Shown here: positions 13,811 to 25,660 of the stretch, in pieces
Layout of the letters: each line of letters starts with the position of its first letter
Numbering within the stretch: position 1 is the stretch's first letter
Assembly: GCA_034440575.1 (NCBI GenBank)
Contig: JAOTOL010001085.1
Span: forward strand, 1 to 64,000
Reading direction: 5' to 3'
DNA length: 64,000 nucleotides
DNA from: Imbricaverruca yamaguchii
Lineage: Eukaryota; Arthropoda; Thecostraca; Neoverrucidae
Position numbers and translations under genes: made by a program
The notes under the pieces: model-generated
Database searches by the model: none
Told to the model about the DNA's origin: nothing
The model's input: the letters and a program-made list of their open reading frames with translations, nothing else

Positions 13811-13900
13811 TCACGTGACGCGCCGGCCGGCGACGACGCGTCACGTGACGCGCCGGCCGGCGACGACGCGTCACGTGACGCGCCGGCCGGCGACGGCGCG
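13811..13900. repeat. GC-rich 30-bp repeat, three copies
   Basis: Three near-identical copies containing TCACGTGACGCGCCGGCCGG followed by CGACGACGCG. Each contains a CACGTG E-box palindrome and a CCGGCCGG palindrome. The block sits in a CpG-rich segment (13600-13950). Confidence 0.93.
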
Positions 13901-14414
13901 TCGCACCGGCAGTGCGACTGTCGTGGCGCCGGCCGCAAGCCGACCAACAGGTAGCGGGACGCTTGTTTCCACCGTGAGGATGCCACCATTATTCGTGGGA
14001 ATGGATGGCGGGCATCATCGCAGCTGCCGCCATTAGCGTAATTGTTGGTGCCGCTTCCGACCGTGATAAGTGAGTGGTGGTCAGAAGCACTAAATTGTGC
14101 CAAAAAAGGAGGCAAAGCACTATGCTAAAGCACCTCTCATTAAGTGAGAAATTTAAGTAGATCAGACAGAAATCGTGATCATATTCAAATGTCATGCCTT
14201 TTCGAAACACCTGAAACACAACTGTTTCAGCAATTACGCCGCATAAAACCAATCCGATTGATCGGTACGCTTGGATTTTTCTTAGAAACGAAATCGCTAT
14301 GTTCATAGCGGATGACTTGGGCGACCTGCGGTTCAACATGGGTGGAGTATGTTGCACAAACATTGACCCCAGTAGCTACCAATATGGCATAGCTGCTCCA
14401 ACTCACTAATATTT

Positions 14415-14515
14415 TGCAGGTGAAGTGGTTGCCACGTCCATGATGCGGGTACAGAACGCCAGTTTGCATGTGAAATGGTTGCCGCATTCATGAGGCAGGT
14501 TCAGAACGTCATCAC
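14415..14515. repeat. Two-copy ~50-bp repeat
   Basis: GTGAAGTGGTTGCCACGTCC..ATGATG and GTGAAATGGTTGCCGCATTC..ATGAGG, each followed by AGAACG, are adjacent diverged copies. Confidence 0.75.
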
Positions 14516-15544
14516 TTTGTGGTCTGTGCGACTCGACCATCAGCTTCCACCTGGCATCGGTGGCCACACTGTAATATTTTACCTACCAAGCCATTCTGGA
14601 CGCCGTGAAACCGCTTCTGTAATCTAGCTGCCCGAGCATCAAATGCAGGTGAGTTTCATTGGAATTGCACTGCGGACCTGATGACATGTGCACCATCGTT
14701 CATTGGGTTGATTAATGGCTGCAATTAAATCATGCAGAATCGATATTCTTTCCTTGTATCTAGGGTACACAAACATGGGCCGCAACATTCCCGGAAGGCG
14801 AAGTGAGCTGTGGAAATCCGGACGGTGTCAAAATCGGCATTGCTACTTAATTTGCAGGTGGTCCAGACGTGTATTGACCAGGAGCAGATGTAGCGACCTC
14901 AATTATTTACACAAGGTCACAAACTTACATTAGATTGATAACTAATCGGAAACTCTTTTGAAGACACAGCTTCTTATTTCAGCTACCATGCTTCCATATA
15001 TACATGAAGCTGTAGGAAGTTGACCATCTGCTATGCTATGTCCTTGTCATTCCCCGCTCTCCTCTCGTCACGTCCGTCGGACGTGTGCTCACCGTTCTGC
15101 GACAGGGGAAGACGGGCCAAGAAAAGCCTGGGCACAGGTGGTTAGTGGAATTTGGAGAACATGCGTTTTATTGTAGGTGCTAGGTTAAGTTAAGGAGGTT
15201 AGATTGCTTAAGTTGGGCGCATCTGATTTATCTTAGTGAATGAGGGCTTATAACGACAGTGGCACGGCAAAGTGGCCACGTAGACACACTCTGACGGGTG
15301 GCGCAGCTACGTGACTGAATACATTCAGAGGAACAGCTATAAGAACATTTGTTGTTTTAGTTTGTTAATATGTTTCTTTGTCTGCAAAGTGAAGGTAGCG
15401 AGTTTGGATTGCTGTACATATATCTTGTCCTATCTTAGTCTTCGGCTTTTGTCTTAGAGCTTATTGGGTAGTTTAATATTTATTAGTTTCTGTTCATAGT
15501 TATTAGGAACGTATGCCAATAACATAACTTTAGATATATAAATA

Positions 15545-15960
15545 GCTTGAAAGGGTTCAGCGCACAGTCACTAGACTTATCAGTAGACTAGGCAGCTCAG
15601 AATATGGAGAAGGGCTCATGGAATTAAATATATACTCACTGAAGTATAGGAGATTAATGGGTGAGATAAATGAAATGCACAAACTCGTTAAAAGATTAGA
15701 TAATGTCAATTTGAATGATGCTCTATTCTTGAGTATCACATACTTCAGGTGGAACAAGTCAAAGTGTAGAACAATTCAACGCCAACAAGTCTTCGGTCAA
15801 AGGGTGGTTGGGCAATATAATAGGCTGCCTGCCGATGATGTGGGGAGTCCATCATGGAATCTATTTAAGTTCTCCATTCCGAACAATTCTTCACGAGGAT
15901 GTCATATTTTATCATGCAATATCGCGAAATTTCCCGACAAAGTGCATCAGGGTAAACAGA
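15545..15960 (+). mobile_element. LINE reverse transcriptase C-terminal fragment (CR1-like)
   Basis: The plus strand reads a LERVQRTVTRLISRL segment, then MELNIYSLKYRRLMGEINEM, and near the end GQRVVGQYNRLPADDVGSPS followed by WNLFKF. This is the C-terminal tail found after the reverse transcriptase in CR1/jockey-like elements (YSL.YRR, RV...N.LP...V.APS...FK). The polymerase core is absent, as expected of a 5'-truncated insertion. It is opposite in orientation to the channel gene and ends about 100 bp before the 35-bp minisatellite. Confidence 0.82.
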
Positions 15961-16059
15961 TTGCCTTCAGTGAACCTTGAAATTGGTTCTTTTCATCGAA
16001 CAGAGTCGGCAAGGACTGCAACACGTACGTCAGCGCCTGTGATAAGCGAGTGAAGTGTG

Positions 16060-18120
16060 TGTTGCGGGAAATCGGCACAGCACCGCCACATTGGCACCAC
16101 ACCTGTCACGACGGGTCGGCCAGAGGCACCGCCGCCTGGGTCATCACGGGTTACACCGCCGCATCGGTCTCACATCTGCCACGGTTTGTTGGACAGACAC
16201 CACCTAGGTCATCACGGGACACACCGCCACATCGGCACCACACCGGGCACGGGAACACACCACACCTGCCACGGGACACACCGCCACATCGGCACCACAC
16301 CAGGTACGGGGACACACCGCCACATCGGCACCACACCTGCCACGGGACACACCGCCACATCGGCACCACACCGGGCACGGGGACACACCACACCTGCCAC
16401 GGGACACACCGCCACATCGGCACCACACCGGGCACGGGAACACACCACACCTGCCACGGGACACACCGCCACATCGGCACCACACCTGCCACGGTATACA
16501 CCGCCACATCGGCATCACATCAGGGACAGGACACACCGCCACATCGGCACCACACCTGCCACGGGCCACACCGCCACATCGGGACCACACCTGCCACAGG
16601 ACACACCGCCACATCGGCACCACATCTGCCACGGGACACACCGCCGCATCGGTCTCACACCTGCCACGGTTTGTTGGACAGACACCACCTAAGTCATCAC
16701 GGGACACACCGCCACATCGGCACCACACCGGGCACGGGAACACACCACACCTGCCACGGGACACACCGCCACATCGGCACCACACCTGCCACGGTATACA
16801 CCGCCACATCGGCATCACATCAGGCACAGGACACACCGCCACATCGGCACCACACCTGCCACGGGACACACCGCCACATCGGGACCACACCTGCCACGGG
16901 ATACACCGCCACATCGGCACCACATCTGCCACGGGACACACTGCCACATCGGGACCACACCTGCCACGGTATACACCGCCACACCGGCATCACATCAGGC
17001 ACAGGACACACCGCCACATCGGCACCACACCTTCCACGGGACACACCGCCACCTCGGCACCACACCGAGCACGGGGACACACCACACCTGCCACGGGACA
17101 CACCGCCACATCGGCACCACACCTGCCACGGGACACACCGCCACATCGGCACCACATCTGCCACGGGATACACCGCCACATCGGGACCACACCTGCCACG
17201 GGAAACACCGCCACATCGGCACCACATCTGCCACGGGACACACCGCCACATCGGCACCACACCGGGCACGGGACACACCGCCACATCGGCACCACACCGG
17301 GCACGGGGACACACCACACCTGCCACGGGACACACCGCCACATCGGCATCACATCAGGCACAGGACACACCGCCACATCGGCACCACATCTGCCACGGGA
17401 CACACCGCCACATCGGCACCACACCTTCCACGGGGACACACCGCCACATCGGCACCACACCTGCCACGGGATACACCGCCACATCGGCACCACACCGAGC
17501 ACGGGGACACACCACACCTGCCACGGGACACACCGCCACATCGGCACCACATCTGCCACGGGACACACCGCCACATCGGGACCACACCTTCCACGGGGAC
17601 ACACCGCCACATCGGCACCACACCTCCCACGGTATACACCGCCACACCGGCATCACATCCGGCACAGGACACACCGCCACATCGGCACCACACCTTCCAC
17701 GGGACACACCGCCACATCGACACCACACCGAGCACGGGGACACACCACACCTGCCACGGGACACACCGCCACATCGGCACCACACCTGCCACGGGACACA
17801 CCGCCACATCGGCACCACATCTGCCACGGGATACACCGCCACATTGGCACCACATCTGCCACGGGACACACCGCCACACCGGCATCACATCAGGCACGGG
17901 ACACACCGCCACATCGGCATCACATCTGCCACGGGACACACCGCCACATCGGCACCACACCGGGCACGGGACACACCGCCACATCGGCACCACACCGGGC
18001 ACGGGACACACCACACCTGCCACGGGACACACCGCCACATCGGCATCACATCAGGCACAGGACACACCGCCACATCTGCACCACACCAGGCACGGGGTCC
18101 ACCACCCCTTCGTCACCATA
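16060..18120. repeat. 35-bp minisatellite, about 2 kb
   Basis: Roughly 55 units containing CCACATCGGCACCACACC then TGCCACGGGACACACCG, with variants (GGGCACGG, ATCAGGCACAGG, TTCCACGG) and occasional shortened CACACCACACCTGCCACGGG insertions. A non-canonical segment with TTTGTTGGACAGACACCACC occurs twice (16185, 16670). The unit lacks stops in all six frames, so it produces one 728-codon frame and many smaller ones with 35-residue periodicity. I do not regard these as genes. Confidence 0.97.
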
Positions 18121-18530
18121 CCTGTCTCGGCGCGTCGGGAAGGGACACCGCCACCTGGGTCACCGCGGGACACAAAGCTTGCCATCTGTCAGCTTACTTT
18201 TATAGAGGACTTATCAACCACCGTCAGGGACCATAGCCAATTAGAGCATGCCGAAGCACTGCTGGCCGCTGCTGGCATCCTGGACAGAGAGCCTCCCAGG
18301 AGAAGCGTATCCATCCGAACATCATTACACGGTCTTCAGGAGTTGCGAACTGCTGAGATCGAACAGAATATGTTATCCAATTCCCGAATAAGGACACGTC
18401 AGATCTGCAACACAAACATTGCTCTATCAGATTGAACCTCGTTTGGGAGAAATTCGCCAAAAAACTGTTTCTTCCCCAGAATTCAGTTTTCCGAGGATAT
18501 TGCCTCGTTTACCGTTTGAGAGTGTCCCTC

Positions 18531-19270
18531 TGCACGTCAGTGGTCTGCTCCATAGCCCACAACCCACATACACGTCAGTGAGACTGCCGGTGGTCTGCTC
18601 CATAGCCTACAACCCACATACACGTCAGTGAAACTGCCGGTGGTCTGCTCCATAGCCTACAACCCACATACACGTCAGTGAGACTGCCGGTGGTCTGCTC
18701 CATAGCCTACAACCCACATACACGTCAGTGAGACTGCCGGTGGTCTGCTCCATAGCCTACAACCCACATACACGTCAGTGAGACTGCCGGTGGTCTGCTC
18801 CATAGCCTACAACCCACATACACGTCAGTGAGACTGCCGGTGGTCTGCTCCATAGCCTACAACCCACATACACGTCAGTGAGACTGCCGGTGGTCTGCTC
18901 CATAGCCTACAACCCACATACACGTCAGTGAGACTGCCGGTGGTCTGCTCCATAGCCTACAACCCACATACACGTCAGTGAGACTGCCGGTGGTCTGCTC
19001 CATAGCCTACAACCCACATACACGTCAGTGAGACTGCCGGTGGTCTGCTCCATAGCCTACAACCCACATACACGTCAGTGAGACTGCCGGTGGTCTGCTC
19101 CATAGCCTACAACCCACATACACGTCAGTGAGACTATCGGTGGTCTGCTCCAAAACCCACAATCGTCCCATACGTCCGTGAGACTGCCGGTGATCTCCTT
19201 CATAGTCCACGATCCACCCACACGTCAGTGAGACTGCCGGTGGTCTGCTCCATAGCCCACAATCCGAGCA
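18531..19270. repeat. 50-bp minisatellite, about 14 copies
   Basis: Exact 50-bp period with CACGTCAGTGAGACTGCCGG, TGGTCTGCTCCATAGCCTAC and AACCCACATA. The central ~11 units are almost identical; the outer units diverge, and the distal ones (19140-19270) carry several substitutions. Confidence 0.97.
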
Positions 19271-20931
19271 TAAGCTGCGACCACTCTACCGGAACGACAG
19301 CATCCGCAGACAGTATTGCTAATCCGACTGAAATCTCAGCCACTATCTGAAACACTTTTCATCACCCACGTCAGCCAGCTAGGTCCATGTAAACTTTATT
19401 TGCCGCGCTGCAATGTCTACCAGGGGCGTTCAACACAGGAACGTCATGCAAAGCTTCCTCACGTATACGTGCTCCTAAAATTGCATGCAACCAACAGGAC
19501 AAGCTATTCTTGACCGTATGTTTGCATTTCAAGAACTTTTTCAATTTCAAATGCACCGAGAACACGACGTCCAGGGACAGCACGCAATTCGATCGTTAAG
19601 GGTTTCTTCGACGACATATTGTTGGAGATTTCATTTGAAGAGGCTGTACATTGCGCTTGATCATGCCGATATCATGTTGTGATGTTAACGGCTGGCATAG
19701 GGAACTGTTAGTATGATCATAGCATTTTGTTAATGTGAGACTCAAATGCGACAATCTTGTATTGGCACCCTCCCATACCAATTATGCCCTAAACAATTTC
19801 ATATGACGAGCATACTGCATAACCAGTCCACTGTTAAAAGAAGTCATGTGATGGTCATTCTTTGTTGGTCTTATGTTTTATATTTGTCTACCCCTTCAGC
19901 TCTTAGCTCACTTTTAGGGTCGTTTCTTACAATATCAACCTTCCCCCATCGCAATTATGCATTTAATGTTATGGCCCGCCCACTCCAGCAGCCCGCCGTT
20001 ATTAATGCAGACCAGCAACAAGAAGATCCCCACAATAGCAGCAGACAGCTGTTGACTTCTTCACTGACGAAAGTTAGCCAGTGCCGCAGCGCGTCCGGAT
20101 AGAGGCTGGCTTAGAGTTGCCTGCCTGACATCTCGAGATGTGACGAGCTGACCCGCTAACCGAGAACGTCAAGGCAGAGCCTGGTTCTTATGGCCTCCAC
20201 TGATCCATACCATTTGGCATTCGACGGCGCATCTAGCCGACCGCAGATTCTGACGACAATAGCTGGCTTAAGTCAACGTACACCAGGAAGCAATCAATGT
20301 GGCATTACTGCAGATACCGTGGAGCATGGCACACTAATCGCAGACTTCTTGCGTGACACAAGGTCATCAGTGGATATAAGAGCTGAAGGTAATCCGATAC
20401 TGGAAGGAAATTGATCATGAGGCATATTGTGAATTCTCAGCTCTCTCGGACCAGAGGCGCACCTAGAAGAGGGGAGAAGTAACAGGCTTCCAGTTGGCAC
20501 GCATATTCACACTTGGAACACCTAATGCTTCATTGCTTCAGCAATGCTTTGCATATTCCATCCCAGAAGTTGTCGCCCAGGACAAGAGCTGGACCAAGTT
20601 TCACCTTACAATATTCCTGAGTGTTGTCTTGTTTCGTTGTCTAGCAGCTTGCATCGTGGCAGTGCAATTCCGGTGAATTAGGTCCACCTCCGTTGTAGCA
20701 GGCACATTTGTTGCGAACGCTTCAGCAGGAACCGGCTTTCGCGACAAACAAAGCCCACGGCAGCGCTGCATTGGCCCTGTATGCATCAGATATAGCCGCC
20801 TATCAAGTAACCGGACCATACCCTTACTGATGAACCCAGCGAAACCGGAGCATTTGTCATTTTGAAGCTTTCCGTTGGTCGTCTGGAGATCTATTGTTGT
20901 TCATGACAAAGAGAGTGATCGTTCGCAACGG

Positions 20932-20985
20932 AAGTCGCAATGCTATCGTCAAGTTGCGTTAGACTTGACGATAGCATTATGACTT
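20932..20985. repeat. Long inverted repeat (hairpin), intronic
   Basis: AATGCTATCGTCAAG and its perfect reverse complement CTTGACGATAGCATT are separated by 10 nt. Outside a 2-nt mismatch the stem continues with AAGTC/GACTT, giving about 20 paired bases. No coding context. Confidence 0.85.
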
Positions 20986-22954
20986 AGACTTAGACTATGG
21001 CTTGACTAGGCGCATCGTTTGGCAGGTGTCTATGCTGAACGAACATTTATCCCGTTTACGTGAGCAGCGAAACTTCATAATACGAATCGAGTATGAAAAC
21101 GTGCGAGCGTGCTGTTCTTGTACACGGGTTTCTAGCATACCAAGTATACGAAAGGCCAAACGGAAACTTACGCTGAGGGAGGCGAAATATCGCGATTAGT
21201 ACGGATTATCAAAAAGTAACGGTTCGCCTAGTAGCTTCCAGTAGTTCTTGGAACTGTTTTTTCTTGCAAGATTTAAGTAAACTTAGGGTGATTTACGGAC
21301 TTAACAAATTTGTTCTACTTGTATTCGTTCTTGTTTCTCCCTTCACGTGGGCGATCGATCAACCATCACTCCAATCATTTTGGCGGTTCGCGGTCCTGTG
21401 GCAGGAAGGTACAGTCCAGTACAGGAATTGCGGTGAGCGGTTCATGCGGTGTTGGTTTGCTTTTTTTTCGCATACTAGATAGTTATACATATATGGCATC
21501 AACGACCATTGGACATACAGGCGACTTTATGATGTTTGCATGACGTTTGTCCTGATGGTGCACCGCTTTTACCGAACTAGGCTGTAGACATGCATGCCAG
21601 TGTATCTCATTGCTTGTTGCATTGCAGGCTTTTCACCCTTCTTGTGAAAGTCCTTCTTGGGTGTCCCGCGCTTTCGCTAATATTGTTTCGTTTCGTTGTT
21701 GTCACTATCGTTTTTATACGACTCGCTTTCACTTTTAAAGCAGCTGTTCGTTTCAAGAAGACCTGAGTTCACATGTGTGTAGATAAGATCCACTCATGAT
21801 GGTGTTAATACTTCAGCAAGTAAATAAATTAAGAAATATACATATGAATACATCAATTCATAGGTACGCAACTAAATTAATACGTAATTGAATATATGAG
21901 TAAATAGGGAAGGAAAGAAAGTAAAACATTTTCAGAAAAAAATGTTTGCTTTTATATCAGTTGTAAGCGCAACTTAAACAGGCAGCTATTAGCCATCAGA
22001 GGAAACAAGACGTACCACCCATAACAAAACGTACCACCCGTAACAAGACGCACGAGCTAATCTTGAGTTTCGAGATTCTGACGAAGAGAAAATTCCGGAC
22101 TTGCGACAGGGTTCGGGTGGTCTTCATTCGTTCCTTGGTTTGCATAGCTATCTGACTTGATTTATTTTGATGGGCTGAATATCGTACAGTCAGCATATAC
22201 CGGCTGTGCGATAGGGCGATCTGGGAACAATGCACCATCTCACTCATTGGCGTTGCGATGCATTTTGATAGAAGGAACCAGAGGGCTTTTAGGTCGACTT
22301 TTCCATGCCAAGGCTGAGCTTCACGAAGTTGGGAGTGGGGGATGCGTCCCCCTGTCCAGCATACTGGCGGCGTCCATAAGTGGACTCACGAAGACGAAAG
22401 GGCCATGCTGTCAACAACTATTGACAGGAAAAATCCCACGACTTTTAGGTAAGCATGTGGCGATATTTGGTAAGATGCATGTGTTTCGTTTATGTTCCTG
22501 AAATCCTCGTGTTTTTTTTTGTATGGAATTCGCGAATCGCTAAGCCGGTCTGAGACGTCTAGTATTATCATGGCTGTAGTTGTTGCCGGATATACTTGTC
22601 CGGCGTACATATTGATCGTAATATAATAATTACTTTTTATCGCAGCAGCTCAATTTACAGAAAGTATGGAACAAGTGGCCCATGACAAAGAAACGTGCTC
22701 CTAAACTACACATAGCACAGCAGTACATAAATAGGTGACAACATAAAATAGATCTAACATCTGTCAGGCGGGTACAGGTGAGGAAAAGGAATAATCGACG
22801 GTAAGTATGGTTTTAGCAGTATGGGCGCTTAGCTTTAGAGGCATTAATTGTTTCAAATGTTGCCATAAACAAAGACAAACAGTAAGCAGTAACACAACAA
22901 CCAAGGGGGCTAGCGTCAGCCGGCAGCGGCTGGCCTGGTCTCACGCCCTGCGGC

Positions 22955-23090
22955 CACCATCGAGAACCGTACGCAGGCCAGTGGTAACCGGACACGGTCA
23001 CCATCGAGAACCGTACGCAGGCCAGTGGTAACCGGACACGGTCACCATCGAGAACCGTACGCAGGCCAGTGGTAACCGGACACGGTGGAA
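22955..23090. repeat. 44-bp repeat, three copies
   Basis: Nearly identical copies with CACCATCGAGAACCGTACGC then AGGCCAGTGGTAACCGGACA. Confidence 0.95.
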
Positions 23091-24554
23091 GGCGAGCAGC
23101 GCCTGCCAATAAGGCCAAATGGACCAATCTTGGGAATTTCGCGACATGACTATTCACCAGAACTGTCAGTCTTAGCGAAAAACTGAGGCATTAAATAGAA
23201 CTAAGCGCCAAGGGGGTGCATGAACCGCCACTGATCGCGGAGGTACCTTTTGTCTGTATGCGCCGTTCCTCACAGCAGGAGGGTTAGAAACGCAAAAATA
23301 CGCCAAACATTGGGCATTTTTCACTATATTTCTTCCGCCGCTAAGTCGTAAAAATCTGATTAGGTGTCCGCTTTGCTCTTGTAAGCTGGCCGTGCGGCGG
23401 GAGCTTCGCGAATCGACCGGTACGTAAATTTCCGTTGCCACTGGCCCGCTCATGTAAACAGGGTAATTGTCTGTAACGTCTGGCACAAGCAATTGCCGGC
23501 AAACACAACCCCAACCGCAAAGAGAAAGGAATGTTATATATGTATCATGTACGTTTATAAGCCAGTCATCAGGCCTTCAGGTTTTATCGCGTGACTTGGT
23601 AGTTTGACTTAGAGTTGTCAAAAACAAATTCGAAGGACCTACTCCATTTTGTCTCCTAGTTTGCAGCATGCAATCATGGTTTGGCTGCTTTACTGATCAG
23701 TCGCCATGTTATTTAAAAACGTCTAGGGGAAACTACGTTGACTTGAAATTATATCTCCTGTTACTCCGAGCAAACAGCATTATTTATTACATTTACATGC
23801 ACTGGAGTCTTATGTATTGTCTTATGTCTTATATATACATTTTAGGTAGTTTCAAGAAGTATTTATCCGTTACCGTAGGTACAAAGACCAGGCTTAAACT
23901 AGTTTGAGCATCTTCCAATTGATTTTGCATTGGCAGCTGGAGAGGAGCCACAACTGAAGTGAGAAAACCGGCATAACAAAATTAACGCGGCACTAATTTG
24001 CGACGACTCTATGCCTTTCTTCAGAGTAAGCTTTTTCTCACACTTTATTACGGATAAATACATTGGACGTTGTTACACCGATACCTAAATCGCAAATTGC
24101 CTGCAGAAGAATTCGTGTGTTCCAAAATAGATCTCCCAAGCCATCGCAAACATTCGTGATCGAGACCTAGGCCATTTTTCTTCGTGAGGGCGATTAATGT
24201 GAATCTACCGACTGGAATCGGACGCAGATCTAGTGCGCTGCACGTGCTGGTCTGGTAACCACAGCACCTGATCTGCGGGCAGAATCAAGGTGCCTGGTAA
24301 ACAGGAAGAACCACACATGGCGGTGTGAAGATGGGAGCACAGCGACTGGTCTGAGGGCGAGACCAGAAGACCTGATGCATAGGTAAGAGGACGAAGCCCA
24401 ATCTGGAGGCAAGACGGCAGATGCTCGGGTACAAACAAAACCACAGAGCATTTATGGAAGGAAAACGAATAAATTTATAAGTGTACTTAGAGTCGAATGT
24501 GCTTGCACCACAATCACACGACTCCTGTAACAAGCAACGCTGCAGCACACATTA

Positions 24555-24830
<276 letters not shown>

Positions 24831-24956
24831 CTAGGTGAACCGCTTGCAACGCACACCTGGCCCACAAGTGATGCGCATATGCACATACAATGCGTACATG
24901 CAATGATACATGTACTGTTCCAATACAATTGCAACTATCATAAGTGCTTCTATTTC

Positions 24957-24985
24957 GACTCTTCGACATAAACAGTCGAAGAGTC
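24957..24985. repeat. 11-bp perfect inverted repeat beside (TA)n
   Basis: GACTCTTCGAC and GTCGAAGAGTC with a 7-nt spacer, immediately before the TA tract. Confidence 0.9.
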
Positions 24986-25053
<68 letters not shown>

Positions 25054-25152
25054 TATGCATATATGCATGCATATATAGATATATTTATATACATTATATA
25101 TATATATATATATATATGTATTTACATTTACATTTATATATATATATATATG
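24985..25152. repeat. (TA)n microsatellite cluster
   Basis: Three TA runs (to 25050, 25095-25117, 25137-25151) separated by imperfect GCATATGCAT and TTATATACAT sequence. Confidence 0.95.
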
Positions 25153-25452
25153 TATGCATATATAGCGGTTCGTGCGTGTTTATGGTGAAAAGTTGATATA
25201 ATGTGGCGCACATTCAGTCACTCAAGACAGCAATTTCCCACCATCAACAACGCATATGTGTAAACGACCAATCCATGAAATCACTCAATTGGAGCAGGCC
25301 ATGTGCTCCTTTGCCATCCTATGCAATGTGATGACTTATCAGGGGTGTGGTTGAAATTGTGGCGGCCACCATAACTGGGTGCCTGGGTGGGTAACCTTAG
25401 CTCTCAAGTGTACACTTTGCGTTATCCCGCAGTGTTTTTGCACAAGAGTATC

Positions 25453-25660
25453 GACCACCCAGTTGTCTAACTGCACCGAAACCACGCCAGAGGCCTGTGC
25501 AAGGAATGGCTGCACTGGCCACCCAGTTGTCTAACTGCACGGAATCTACGCCAGAGGCCTGTGCAAGGAATGGCTGCACTGACCACCCAGTTGTCTAACT
25601 GCACCGAACCTACGTCAGAAGCTTGTGTAAGGGAAAGGCTGCACTGACCACCCAGCTGTA
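25453..25660. repeat. 64-bp tandem repeat, about 3.3 copies
   Basis: Unit begins GACCACCCAGTTGTCTAACT and includes GCCAGAGGCCTGTGCAAGGA and ATGGCTGCACT. Starts at 25453, 25517 and 25581; the last copy is diverged. Confidence 0.93.

Noticed and set aside
16050..18236. 728-codon plus-strand reading frame rich in His, Thr and Pro
   Set aside because: Entirely a 35-bp tandem repeat that is open in all frames on both strands; period in residues equals period in bases, as expected of a frame-rotating repeat artefact.
18531..19270. CRISPR array, because of regular 50-bp spacing
   Set aside because: There are no unique spacers; the whole unit repeats, and the context is eukaryotic.
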